From positions 868,001 through 932,000 of the forward strand of contig NZ_VCNP01000056.1 in NCBI RefSeq assembly GCF_006782915.1: 64,000 nucleotides of DNA. The letters are read 5' to 3'. The notes under the pieces are model-generated. The model was not told the DNA's origin, did not search any database, and was given only the letters and a program-made list of their open reading frames with translations. A program made the position numbers and the translations under genes. The stretch comes from Streptomyces calvus (GTDB lineage: Bacteria > Actinomycetota > Actinomycetes > Streptomycetales > Streptomycetaceae). Positions 34,737 to 43,073 of the stretch are shown here, one piece after another; position 1 is the stretch's first letter, and each line of letters begins with the position of its first letter.

Positions 34737-36170
34737 ATGACGTTCCTCGACCTCACGACCCGCCCGTCCCACCACCTCACCGGGCCCGAGCACACCGTCA
34801 CCGAACCCGCCACCGGTGACGCCCTCGGCACGGTCACCCTCGCCACCGCCGAGGACGTCGCGGCCGCCGCCCGGACCGGCAGCGCCGCGCAGACCGCGTG
34901 GGCGAGGGCCCCGCACCTCACCCGGGCCGCGGTGCTCCGCAGGGCCGGCGACCTCTTCGCCGGCCACGCCGGGCTCCGCGAATGGCTGGTCCGTGAGGCC
35001 GGCAGCATCCCCGGCAAGGCCGACTTCGAACTCCACGTCGCCGCGCAGGAGTGCTACGAGGCCGCCGCCCTCGCCTCCCGCCCGGCCGGACAGGTACTGC
35101 CCACCGACGAACCCCGGCTGTCGTACACGCGGCGGGTGCCGGTCGGCGTGGTCGGGGTGATCGCCCCGTTCAACGCGCCGCTGATCCTGTCCATCCGCTC
35201 CGTCGCCCCGGCCCTGGCGCTCGGCAACGCGGTCGTCCTCAAACCCGACCCGCGCACCGCGGTCTGCGGCGGGCTGGCGCTCGCCGCCGTCTTCGAGGAG
35301 GCGGGACTGCCCGAAGGGCTGCTGCACGTGCTGCCGGGCGGCCCGCAGACCGGTCAGGCGCTGGTCGCGGACCCGCTGGTCCCCGTCGTCTCCTTCACCG
35401 GCTCCACCGCGGCCGGCCGTGCCGTCGGCGAGGCCGCAGGCCGCCATCTGAAGCGGGCGCACCTGGAACTGGGCGGGAACTCCGCGCTGATCGTGCTGGA
35501 GGACGCCGACCTCGACGCGGTGATCTCCACGGCCGCCTGGGGATCGTTCTTCCACCAGGGCCAGATCTGCATGACGGCGGGACGGCACCTGGTCCACGCG
35601 TCGCTGTACGACGAGTACGTGGAGCGGCTGGCCGCCAAGGCGGACTCGCTCGCCGTCGGCGACCCGCACCGCGAGGACGTCCACCTGGGCCCGCTCATCG
35701 ACCACGGCCAGCTCACCAAGGTGCACGGCCTGGTCGAGGCCAGTACCGCGCACGGTGCCCGGCTCGCCGCGGGCGGCACCCACGACCGGCTGTTCTACCG
35801 GCCCACGGTGCTCGCCGACACGGACGACCGCACTCCCGCCTACGCCGAGGAGGTCTTCGGCCCGGTGGCTCCCGTCCGCTCCTTCACGACCGCCGACGAG
35901 GCCGTCGCGCTGGCCTCGGCCGGACCCTACGGGCTCGCGCTGGGCATCGTCACCCGCGACCCGTCCCGCGGCCTGGACCTCGCGGAACGCGTCCCCACGG
36001 GCATCGTCCACATCAACGACCAGACGGTGAACGACGAGGCCGTGGCCCCCTTCGGCGGGGTCGCCGCGTCCGGCACCGGGTCCCGTTTCGGCGGCGACGC
36101 CAACCTGGAGGCGTTCACCGACCTGCGGTGGACCACCGTGCGCGGGGACGTGGCCCGCTACCCCTTCTGA
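34737..36170 (+). CDS. Aldehyde dehydrogenase (benzaldehyde-dehydrogenase-like)
   Basis: A 477-residue NAD(P)-dependent aldehyde dehydrogenase. GVIAPFNAPLILSIRSVAPALALGNAVVLKPDP binds the cofactor, SFTGSTAAGRAVGEAAG is the Rossmann turn, LELGGNSALIVLEDADLD carries the general base Glu, and FFHQGQICMTAGR holds the catalytic Cys. The PFNAP and GQICMTAGR variants resemble benzaldehyde and vanillin dehydrogenases more than betaine enzymes. It is preceded by a 176-bp gap with no clear operator, and its downstream 15-bp repeats border the IS element. Confidence 0.93.
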   Translation: MTFLDLTTRPSHHLTGPEHTVTEPATGDALGTVTLATAEDVAAAARTGSAAQTAWARAPHLTRAAVLRRAGDLFAGHAGLREWLVREAGSIPGKADFELHVAAQECYEAAALASRPAGQVLPTDEPRLSYTRRVPVGVVGVIAPFNAPLILSIRSVAPALALGNAVVLKPDPRTAVCGGLALAAVFEEAGLPEGLLHVLPGGPQTGQALVADPLVPVVSFTGSTAAGRAVGEAAGRHLKRAHLELGGNSALIVLEDADLDAVISTAAWGSFFHQGQICMTAGRHLVHASLYDEYVERLAAKADSLAVGDPHREDVHLGPLIDHGQLTKVHGLVEASTAHGARLAAGGTHDRLFYRPTVLADTDDRTPAYAEEVFGPVAPVRSFTTADEAVALASAGPYGLALGIVTRDPSRGLDLAERVPTGIVHINDQTVNDEAVAPFGGVAASGTGSRFGGDANLEAFTDLRWTTVRGDVARYPF

Positions 36171-36187
36171 CGGCGGCGCGAGCGAAC

Positions 36188-36247
36188 GAGCCGGGGGCGT
36201 ACGAGCCGGGGGCGTACGGGGCGGGGCCGTACGGGGCGGGTCCGGCC
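36188..36247. repeat. 15-bp tandem repeat
   Basis: GAGCCGGGGGCGTAC occurs twice in tandem (36188-36202, 36203-36217), followed by GGGGCGGGGCCGTAC (36218-36232) and a fourth degenerate copy. It lies between the aldehyde dehydrogenase stop and the IS element. Confidence 0.6.
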
Positions 36248-36294
36248 GGTCGGAGACCGGGCCGGCGACGGCGCGGTGGGTGTCCGGTCCGGCG

Positions 36295-37251
36295 CTAGTT
36301 GTATCGACCCGCAGCGTTGTTCACGCGGCTGATGGGTGGCTGGCCGCCGAGTGCGGTGTGGCAGCGGTGGTGGTTGTAGGTGTGGAGGAAGTCTGCCAGG
36401 GCGTCGGTGCGTTCGGTGTTGCTGGTGTAGGGCCGCAGGTAGGCCCATTCGTCGAGCAGGGTGCGGTTGAAGCGCTCGACCTTGCCATTGGTCTGCGGCC
36501 GGTATGCGCGAGTGAGCTTGCCGGCCGCATCCAGGTCGGCCAGGGCCTGCTGCCAGGCGAGGCTTTTGCGGTAGGGCCAGGCGTTGTCGGTCAGGACCCG
36601 CTCGATGCGGTCGATGCCCGACGCTGCGAAGAAGGCGGCGGCCCGGCGCAGAAAGGCCGCGCAGGTGGCGGCTTTCTCATCCGGGTGGACCTCGCTGTAG
36701 GCGAGGCGGCTGTGGTCGTCGACCGCGGAGTGGATGAAGTCGAAGCCCATGCCGTTGCGTGTGGCGCGGCCGGCCTGGCGGCCCAGGACCCTGTGGCCGC
36801 CGCCGTCGGGGATGCGGCCGAGCTTCTTGACGTCCACGTGGACCAGCTCGCCGGGGCGGTCGCGTTCGTAGCGTCGGATGACCTGGCCGGTGGGCCGGTC
36901 CAGGAAGGACAGGCGGTTCAGGCCGTGACGGACCAGGACGCGGTGCACGGTCGAGGCCGGCAGGCCCAGGATCGGACCGATGCGGGCCGGGCCGAGCTTG
37001 CGGTCCTGGCGAAGACGGCACACGCGGGCCTCGATCGCCCCCGCCGTGCGGTGCGGTGTCGTGCGCGGACGGCTGGACCGGTCGTGCAGTCCCTTCTCGC
37101 CTTCGGCCCGCCAGCGACGCACCCACTTGTGAGCGGTGACGCGGGAGATGCCCATCTCGGCGGCAACATGGGCGACAGGGCGTCCGGTGCGGACACGTTC
37201 AACCAGCAGCCGCCTGCCGTGAAGGGTCAGCCGGGCATTACGGTGGGACAC
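36295..37251 (-). CDS. IS481-family transposase
   Basis: A 318-residue DDE transposase. The N-terminal helix-turn-helix is HVAAEMGISRVTAHKWVRRW. The catalytic triad is Asp140 (LVHVDVKKLG), Asp222 (VLTDNAWPYR) and Glu259 (NGKVERFNRTLLDEW), with the IS481-like 36-residue spacing between the last two. The GTG at 37251 is chosen because GGAGG precedes it by five bases and it yields the standard VSHRNARLTL start. The TAG stop is not inside the element: it is formed by the CTAG target copy at 36295-36298. No frameshift is seen, so the element may be active. Confidence 0.95.
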   Translation of the reverse strand: MSHRNARLTLHGRRLLVERVRTGRPVAHVAAEMGISRVTAHKWVRRWRAEGEKGLHDRSSRPRTTPHRTAGAIEARVCRLRQDRKLGPARIGPILGLPASTVHRVLVRHGLNRLSFLDRPTGQVIRRYERDRPGELVHVDVKKLGRIPDGGGHRVLGRQAGRATRNGMGFDFIHSAVDDHSRLAYSEVHPDEKAATCAAFLRRAAAFFAASGIDRIERVLTDNAWPYRKSLAWQQALADLDAAGKLTRAYRPQTNGKVERFNRTLLDEWAYLRPYTSNTERTDALADFLHTYNHHRCHTALGGQPPISRVNNAAGRYN

Positions 37252-37352
37252 GAAGGCCTCCGTGCGGTGAAGATTCGACACCTCCACCACACACGGAGGC
37301 CTTCGCCATGATCAAGCCCAGCCGGCGTTAACAACGCTCGTGATCAATACAG
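36299..37352 (-). mobile_element. IS481-family insertion sequence, 1054 bp
   Basis: The element runs between two CTAG copies (36295-36298 and 37353-37356), taken as a 4-bp target duplication. Its ends are imperfect inverted repeats: TTGTATCGACCCGCAGCGTT on the left and CTGTATTGATCACGAGCGTT on the right read inward, sharing about 17 of the first 23 positions and continuing GTT then ACGC. It carries one transposase gene and a 5' hairpin over its ribosome site. The target CTAG held the stop codon of the hydrolase at 37353. Confidence 0.9.
37251..37305 (-). promoter_or_regulatory. Hairpin hiding the transposase ribosome site
   Basis: CGAAGGCCTCCGTG (37251-37264) and CACGGAGGCCTTCG (37292-37305) are a perfect 14-bp inverted repeat with a 27-base loop. 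In the transposase mRNA the 3' arm contains the GGAGG ribosome site and ends at the first base of the GTG start. Transcripts entering from outside would fold it and block translation. Confidence 0.65.
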
Positions 37353-38132
37353 CTAGTGCCGGGCGTGGTCCGACAGTGCCGCCGCGGTGGCGCGGGCGAA
37401 GCCGTCCGGGTTGTCCAACATGATGTTGTGCCCGCAGTCCGCAACCGGGACCACGGCCACCCCGGCCTCGGTGAGCGCCTCGGCGCCCGGGAGCGGGCCG
37501 TCGGCCTCGGGCAGCAGGTAGGTGCGGGGGATCTTCAGGTCCAGCAGGAGCTCACGCAGGGTGGGGGTGGTGCCGCGGGTGAGGTGGACCGCGCTGCGGT
37601 GCAGGGCCTCCAGGCCCGCCAGCCGCATCGTGGACCACCAGTGGGAACCGGCCCGGTCCCGGATCTCCTCCCAGCCGCCCGCCAGGAACTCCTCCTCGGA
37701 GTACGCGGCGATGCCGCCACTGCCCGCTGAGCCGAGTGCGGGCCGGATCGGGTCGAGGTTGGCGTCGACCAGGACCAGACGGGAGACCAGTTCGGGGTGC
37801 CGGGCGGCCAGGACGACGGCCACCGAGCCGCCCATGCTGTGCGCGATCAGCTCGGCGCCCACGACCCCCGCGCCGGTCAGGGCCGCGGCGAGGGCGTCGG
37901 CGTGGGATTCCAGGGTGTAGTCGAAGCCCGTCGGCCGGTCACTGATGCCGTGCCCGAGCAGGTCGATCAGCAGCGAACGGCGTCCGGCGAGCAGAGGATG
38001 CACCGCGACCTCCGCGAAGTAGGCCGGCGACGTGGCGCCCAGACCGTGGACGTAGACGCGGGACGGCTCCCGGCCCGGCAGCTCCACCCAGCGGATTCGG
38101 CCGCCCTCGGGCGTCACGGCGGCGTCGCGCAC
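37353..38132 (-). CDS. Alpha/beta hydrolase
   Basis: A 259-residue alpha/beta-hydrolase. VYVHGLGATSPAYFAEVA forms the oxyanion region, LIAHSMGGSVAVVLAARHPELV holds the nucleophile Ser (about residue 107), and VPVADCGHNIMLDNPDGFA holds the catalytic His. An Asp in LLIDLLGHGISDRP and a later acid are expected. The GTG at 38132 is used because GGAGG lies ten bases upstream. The IS element inserted exactly at its TAG stop; the duplicated CTAG keeps the stop, so the protein is unaltered. Confidence 0.9.
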   Translation of the reverse strand: MRDAAVTPEGGRIRWVELPGREPSRVYVHGLGATSPAYFAEVAVHPLLAGRRSLLIDLLGHGISDRPTGFDYTLESHADALAAALTGAGVVGAELIAHSMGGSVAVVLAARHPELVSRLVLVDANLDPIRPALGSAGSGGIAAYSEEEFLAGGWEEIRDRAGSHWWSTMRLAGLEALHRSAVHLTRGTTPTLRELLLDLKIPRTYLLPEADGPLPGAEALTEAGVAVVPVADCGHNIMLDNPDGFARATAAALSDHARH

Positions 38133-38325
38133 AGTCTGCTTCCCTCCACTTCGGACCGACGGAGAGACGAGAGTAGCCACCGGGCCCGGGCGCGCCGTCA
38201 CCGCCCCGGCACTGGACGTCGCGCGGGCACCGGCGGCCTCGGGCACGGCCCCGGTCGGGAAGCCCGACCCGAAGTCGTGTCACGACGCTCTGGAGCCCGG
38301 CGCTGCCCCGTTTTCCGGGTAGGTC

Positions 38326-38733
38326 TCAGGCCTCCGCCGCTCCGCCCTGCTGCGCCTGCTGTCCCTGTTGCGCCTGCTGGGCGGCGATCTGCTTGCGGAC
38401 CTCGTCCATGTCCAGCTTGCGGGCCTGCCCGATGACATCGGTCAGCGCGGCCTCGGGCAGCGCACCCGGCTGGGCGAACACGGCCACCTGGTCACGCACG
38501 ATCATCAGAGTGGGGATCGACTGGATACCGAAGGCCGCGGCCAGCTCCGGCTGCGCCTCGGTGTCCACCTTGCCGAAAACCAGGTCCGGGTTCTGCTCCG
38601 CCGCCTTCTCGTACACGGGCGCGAACTGACGGCACGGACCGCACCACTCCGCCCAGAAGTCGATCAGCACGAACTCGTTGTCCGTGACGGTCTGGTCGAA
38701 GTTCTCCTTGGTGAGCTCAACGGTGCTGCTCAT
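38326..38733 (-). CDS. trxA: Thioredoxin with Q/A-rich tail
   Basis: A 135-residue thioredoxin. VLIDFWAEWCGPCRQFAPVYEKAA contains the active site CGPC (Cys31, Cys34), and GIQSIPTLMIVRDQVAVFAQPGALPEAALTDVI has the cis-Pro in SIPT. The last 20 or so residues (QIAAQQAQQGQQAQQGGAAEA) are a Gln/Ala-rich tail beyond the usual fold. It is divergent from a disulfide-reductase-like flavoprotein gene 119 bp away, which is a plausible redox neighbour. Confidence 0.94.
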   Translation of the reverse strand: MSSTVELTKENFDQTVTDNEFVLIDFWAEWCGPCRQFAPVYEKAAEQNPDLVFGKVDTEAQPELAAAFGIQSIPTLMIVRDQVAVFAQPGALPEAALTDVIGQARKLDMDEVRKQIAAQQAQQGQQAQQGGAAEA

Positions 38734-38852
38734 GGCGTGTGTCCCTCTTCCTGGTGTCGGGTCGGGCCGTCGGCACAACACGGCCGGCCGGTCACGTATT
38801 CCGCGCCCCTACCCATGTGGCCACACCGCACACCACCCACCAGACTGACGCC

Positions 38853-40298
38853 ATGACGGAAACGCAATCGACGCACATGGAACCCACCGCCTACGACGTC
38901 GTGGTGCTCGGCGCCGGACCCGTGGGGGAGAACGTGGCCGACCGCACCCGCGCCGCCGGCCTCACCACCGCGGTCGTGGAGAGCGAACTCGTGGGCGGCG
39001 AGTGCTCCTACTGGGCGTGCATGCCCAGCAAGGCCCTGCTGCGCCCGGTCATCGCCCGGGCCGACGCCCGCCGCGTCCCCGGCCTGCGCCAGTCGGTCCA
39101 GGGCCCGCTCGACGCCGCCGCGGTGCTCGCCCACCGGGACGAGTACACCTCCCACTGGAAGGACGACGGCCAGGTCCGGTGGCTGGAGGGCGTCGGAGCC
39201 GACCTGTACCGGGGCCACGGGCGGATCAGCGGGCCGCGTACCGTCACCGTCACCGGCTCCGACGGCACCCGGCGGGTGCTCACCGCCCGGCACGCCGTCG
39301 CCGTCTGCACCGGCAGCCGCGCCCAGCTGCCCGACCTGCCCGGTCTCGCCGAGGTCAGGCCGTGGACCAGTCGGGAGGCCACCAGCGCACGGTCCGTGCC
39401 GGAGCGGCTCGTCGTGGTCGGCGGCGGTGTCGTCGCCACCGAGATGGCCTGCGCCTGGCAGGCCCTCGGCTCCCGCGTCACGGTCCTGGTGCGCGGCTCG
39501 GGCCTGCTGAACCGCATGGAGCCGTTCGCCGGCGAACTGGTCGCCGAGGCCCTCACCGAGGCCGGCGCGGACCTCCGCACCGGCACCTCCGTGAAGTCGG
39601 TGACCAGGGAGAACGGCACCGTCCTCGTTGTCACCGACGGCGGTGACCGGATCGAGGCCGACGAGGTCCTGTTCGCCACCGGACGCGCCCCGCGCACCGA
39701 CGACATCGGCCTGGAGACCATCGGCCTCGAGCCCGGCGGGTGGCTCGGCGTGGACGACAGCCTGCGCGTGACCGGCCACGACTGGCTGTACGCCGTCGGC
39801 GACGTCAACCACCGCGCCCTGCTCACCCACCAGGGCAAGTACCAGGCCCGCATCGCGGGCGCCGCCATCGCCACCCGGGCCGCGGGCGGGCCCGTACGCG
39901 CCGAGGACTGGGGCGCCCACGCCGCCACCGCCGACCACGCCGCGGTCCCGCAGGTCGTCTTCACCGACCCGGAGGTGGCCTCCGTCGGCCTGTCGCTCGC
40001 CGAGGCCGAGCGGGAGGGCCACCGCGTCCGCGCCGTCGACGTCGACCTGTCCTCCGTCGCCGGCGCCGGCCTGTACGCCGACGGCTACAAGGGCCGCGCC
40101 CGCATGGTCGTCGACGTCGAGGACGAGATCCTGCGCGGCCTCACCCTCGTCGGCCCCGGCGTCGGCGAACTCATCCACTCGGCGACGATCGCGGTGGCCG
40201 CCCGTGTCCCGATCGGCCGCCTGTGGCACGCGGTCCCGTCCTACCCGACGATCAGCGAGGTGTGGCTGCGCCTCCTGGAGGCGTACCGGGACGCCTGA
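38853..40298 (+). CDS. FAD-dependent pyridine nucleotide-disulfide oxidoreductase
   Basis: A 481-residue flavoprotein of the lipoamide dehydrogenase/mercuric reductase family. VVVLGAGPVGENVADRTRAAG binds FAD, GGECSYWACMPSKALLRP holds the redox pair Cys51/Cys56, VVVGGGVVATEMACAWQALGSRVTVL binds NAD(P)H, and LYAVGDVNHRALLTHQGKYQARIAG is the second FAD block. The dimer-interface block reads HAVPSYPTISEVW where lipoamide dehydrogenases have HAHPT-Glu, so the catalytic His appears to be replaced by Tyr. The substrate is therefore uncertain. The ATG at 38853 fits the family N-terminus. Confidence 0.92.
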   Translation: MTETQSTHMEPTAYDVVVLGAGPVGENVADRTRAAGLTTAVVESELVGGECSYWACMPSKALLRPVIARADARRVPGLRQSVQGPLDAAAVLAHRDEYTSHWKDDGQVRWLEGVGADLYRGHGRISGPRTVTVTGSDGTRRVLTARHAVAVCTGSRAQLPDLPGLAEVRPWTSREATSARSVPERLVVVGGGVVATEMACAWQALGSRVTVLVRGSGLLNRMEPFAGELVAEALTEAGADLRTGTSVKSVTRENGTVLVVTDGGDRIEADEVLFATGRAPRTDDIGLETIGLEPGGWLGVDDSLRVTGHDWLYAVGDVNHRALLTHQGKYQARIAGAAIATRAAGGPVRAEDWGAHAATADHAAVPQVVFTDPEVASVGLSLAEAEREGHRVRAVDVDLSSVAGAGLYADGYKGRARMVVDVEDEILRGLTLVGPGVGELIHSATIAVAARVPIGRLWHAVPSYPTISEVWLRLLEAYRDA

Positions 40299-40472
40299 CC
40301 GGCTGCCGCCCTGGATCCGTCCGCCCCGCGGGGCAGCGGCGCGCGGGGCGGACGGCCGGGTGACGGTGCGAGCGGGCGGCGGCGCGGAGGCCGCTGGGAG
40401 GGGTTGGCCGGGCCGTGGTGCGGAAGGGGCGTCGGCGCGGTGGCCTGAACGGGCGGCCGGGCGGCGGTGGGG

Positions 40473-41117
40473 TTACGGCAGGTCGAAGCCCAGTGACCGG
40501 GCCGCCCGTTCCGGGGTCGGCTGTGACCAGTGTTCGGCCACCGCCTGGTGGGTGGCGAGGGAGCGTGTCTCGGCGCGGTCGAGGTACAGCGTGCCGTCCA
40601 GGTGGTCCGTCTCGTGCTGCACGATCCGTGCGGGCCACCCGTGGAACACCTCGTCCAGCGCCCGCCCGTGCTCGTCCTGCCCGGTCAGCCGCACTTCGGC
40701 GGCCCGCGCCACCACCGCCTGGTAGCCCGGCACGCTCAGGCACCCCTCGTAGAACGCGGCCCGTGCGGTGCCGACCGGCTCGTACACCGGATTCACCAGG
40801 ACCCGGAACGGCAGCGGCACCCGCCCGCGCGCCACGCGCACCTCCTCCGGGACGGGCGCGGGATCCTCGATCACCGCGATCCGCAGACCCACCCCGACCT
40901 GCGGCGCGGCCAGCCCGACACCCGGCGCCGCGCGCATGGTGACCCGCAGCGCCTCCACGAACCGGGCCAGCAGCGCCGGCCCCAACTGGCCGTCGTACGG
41001 CTCGCCGCCGCGCCGCAGTACCGGATCACCTGCCGTAACGAGCGGCAACGGCCCTCCCTCGGCGAGCAGTTGCTCGACCCGCTCGGCCAACGGCGCACGA
41101 TCGTTCGCAGTTCCCAT
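40473..41117 (-). CDS. def: Peptide deformylase
   Basis: A 214-residue deformylase that removes the formyl group from nascent proteins. Motif 1 GVGLAAPQ is at residues 66-73, motif 2 EGCLSVPG at 124-131 with the metal ligand Cys, and motif 3 HETDH at 168-172 with the two His ligands and catalytic Glu. An N-terminal extension of about 25 residues precedes the core, common in actinomycetes. It is probably one of several paralogues in the genome. The ATG at 41117 is preferred to a start 27 bases upstream. Confidence 0.94.
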   Translation of the reverse strand: MGTANDRAPLAERVEQLLAEGGPLPLVTAGDPVLRRGGEPYDGQLGPALLARFVEALRVTMRAAPGVGLAAPQVGVGLRIAVIEDPAPVPEEVRVARGRVPLPFRVLVNPVYEPVGTARAAFYEGCLSVPGYQAVVARAAEVRLTGQDEHGRALDEVFHGWPARIVQHETDHLDGTLYLDRAETRSLATHQAVAEHWSQPTPERAARSLGFDLP

Positions 41118-41246
41118 CCGGCCAGGATCGCACGGCACCCCCATGTGTGCCTCAGGTCACATGCGCTCGCCGGGAACTCGAGGCTCCGTCCCTCCGACTA
41201 CTGCACCACCACCCGTTCGCCTCGACGTCCCCGGGAGAACCCACCG

Positions 41247-42656
41247 ATGACCACCGCTCCCTCGACCACCACGGACGAGGCCCCCCGACCACCCGCTCCC
41301 GCACCGGCGAAGAGCGCATGGGCCGGCCTGCGCCCGCTCGTCCTGCGTCTGCACTTCTACGCGGGAGTGCTGGTCGCACCGTTCCTCCTCGTCGCCGCCG
41401 TCACGGGCCTGCTGTACGCGGCCTCCTTCCAGGCCGAGAAGATCGTGTACGACCGTGAGCTGACCGTCCCCGTGGGCGAGCGCGAGCTTCCCGTCTCCGC
41501 GCAGGTGGCCGCCGCCCGCAAGGCCCACCCCGAGGGCACGGTCGCCGCCGTACGCCCCTCGCCCGAACCGGACGCCACGACCAGGGTGATGCTGTCCGGC
41601 ACGCCGGGCGTGGACCCGGGCCACACCCTGGCCGTGTTCGTCGACCCGTACACCGGGGAGGTGCGCGGCGCGCTGGAACAGTACGGTTCCACGGGCGCGT
41701 TGCCGTTGCGCACCTGGATCGACGAGTTCCACCGCGATCTGCACCTCGGTGAACCGGGCCGCCTGTACAGCGAGTTCGCGGCGAGCTGGCTGTGGGTGAT
41801 CGCCGGTGGGGGACTGGTGCTGTGGTTCTCCCGGCGCCGCGCGCTGCGCACGGTGCGCGGTACCGGCGGGCGGCGCCGCACGCTGGCCCTGCACGGCGGT
41901 GTGGGCGCCTGGGCCGCGGCGGGTTTCATCTTCCTGTCGGCGACCGGCCTGACCTGGTCCGCGCACGCCGGCGCGAGCATCGGCGACCTGCGGGCGGCCC
42001 TCGGCCAGGAGACCCCGTCGGTGTCGGCGGCGGCGACCGGTGAGCACGCGGGCCACGACTCGGCCGCGGCGACGGCGGGCGACGCCGCGCACGGCGTCGG
42101 CCTCGACAAGGTCCTCGCGGCGGCACGGGCGGAAGGGCTGGGCGACCCGGTGGAGATCGTGCCGCCCGCCGACGCCGGGTCCGCCTATGTCGTCCAGCAG
42201 ATCCAGCGCAGCTGGCCGGAGAAGCAGGACTCGGTCGCCGTCGACCCGGCGACCGGCCAGGTCACCGACGTGCTGCGCTTCGCCGACTATCCGGTCCTGG
42301 CGAAGCTCACCCGCTGGGGCATCGACCTGCACACCGGCATCCTGTTCGGGCTGGTGAACCAGCTCGCGCTGATGGCCCTCGCCCTGGCCCTGATCCTGCT
42401 GATCCTGTGGGGCTACCGCATGTGGTGGCAGCGAGGACGCGGCTCCGGCTTCGGCAAGCCGATCCCGCGCGGGGCGTGGCAGCAGGTGCCGCCGTACGTA
42501 CTGGTCCCGTTGCTGGCCCTGATCGCCGTGCTGGGCTACTTCGTGCCGCTGCTCGGCATCCCGCTGGCGGTGTTCCTCGCCGTCGACATCGTGCTCGGCG
42601 AGATCGCCCATCGCCGAGGCCTGCGGACGAACGCGAGCGGTACGACGGCGCGCTGA
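41247..42656 (+). CDS. PepSY-associated transmembrane protein
   Basis: A 469-residue inner-membrane protein of the PepSY TM-helix family. Helices are visible near residues 30-55 (LVLRLHFYAGVLVAPFLLVAAVTGLLYAA), 175-190 (ASWLWVIAGGGLVLWF), 215-232, 370-390 and 415-455. PepSY-like extracytoplasmic segments lie between (ELPVSAQVAAARKAHPEGTVAAVRPSPEPDATTRV). Conserved His in LRLHFYAG, DEFHRDLHLGE and GIDLHTGILFG could bind heme. Homologues take part in iron or copper reduction. A small His-containing loop (GEHAGHDSAAATAGDAAHG) is unusual. A hairpin terminator follows. Confidence 0.87.
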   Translation: MTTAPSTTTDEAPRPPAPAPAKSAWAGLRPLVLRLHFYAGVLVAPFLLVAAVTGLLYAASFQAEKIVYDRELTVPVGERELPVSAQVAAARKAHPEGTVAAVRPSPEPDATTRVMLSGTPGVDPGHTLAVFVDPYTGEVRGALEQYGSTGALPLRTWIDEFHRDLHLGEPGRLYSEFAASWLWVIAGGGLVLWFSRRRALRTVRGTGGRRRTLALHGGVGAWAAAGFIFLSATGLTWSAHAGASIGDLRAALGQETPSVSAAATGEHAGHDSAAATAGDAAHGVGLDKVLAAARAEGLGDPVEIVPPADAGSAYVVQQIQRSWPEKQDSVAVDPATGQVTDVLRFADYPVLAKLTRWGIDLHTGILFGLVNQLALMALALALILLILWGYRMWWQRGRGSGFGKPIPRGAWQQVPPYVLVPLLALIAVLGYFVPLLGIPLAVFLAVDIVLGEIAHRRGLRTNASGTTAR

Positions 42657-42671
42657 CGCGGGCCCTCGTGT

Positions 42672-42709
42672 GCCGGTGCCCGGCTCCCGAAGGGGAACCG
42701 GGCACCGGC
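42672..42709. terminator. Hairpin terminator between convergent genes
   Basis: GCCGGTGCCCGG (42672-42683) pairs with CCGGGCACCGGC (42698-42709). Four more pairs (TCCC with GGGA) extend the stem after one mismatch, around a GAAG loop. Confidence 0.8.
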
Positions 42710-42725
42710 CGGGCGTCGGACGGGG

Positions 42726-43073
42726 TCACTCCTCGGCGAGCTCGCCGCCGAGCGCGGCGGCCAGCCGCAGATGCGGCTGCGCCTCGTCGTCCCGTCCCTG
42801 CCGCTGGAGGGTGCGGCCGAGCATCAGCCGGGCGTAGTGCTCCACCGGGTCGCGCTCCACGATGACCCGCAACTCGGCTTCCGCGCGGCGCAGTTGGGCC
42901 GAGTGGTAGTAGGCGCGCGCCAGCAGCAGGCGCGGTCCCGTCTGCTCCGGCACCTCCTCGACCAGCGGGCCGAGGACGCGCGCGGCGGCGGCGTAGTCCT
43001 TGGCGTCGAAGAACATCCCGGCGCGCTCCCAGCGCTCGGCCGGCGTTCCGTGGTCGTAGTACGTGATGTCCAC
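42726..43073 (-). CDS. Tetratricopeptide-repeat protein
   Basis: A 115-residue protein of about three TPR units: AERWERAGMFFDAKDYAAAARVLGPLVEE, GPRLLLARAYYHSAQLRRAEAELRVIVER and EHYARLMLGRTLQRQGRDDEAQPHLRLAAAL. It is likely a small adaptor. The GTG at 43073 follows GAAGGAGG closely. It is divergent from the large secreted-enzyme cluster and shares its 402-bp upstream region. Confidence 0.88.
   Translation of the reverse strand: MDITYYDHGTPAERWERAGMFFDAKDYAAAARVLGPLVEEVPEQTGPRLLLARAYYHSAQLRRAEAELRVIVERDPVEHYARLMLGRTLQRQGRDDEAQPHLRLAAALGGELAEE

Noticed and set aside
36299..37352. Composite transposon or horizontally acquired island around the IS
   Set aside because: Only one IS copy is seen, flanking genes have normal Streptomyces composition, and the short CTAG duplication points to simple insertion.
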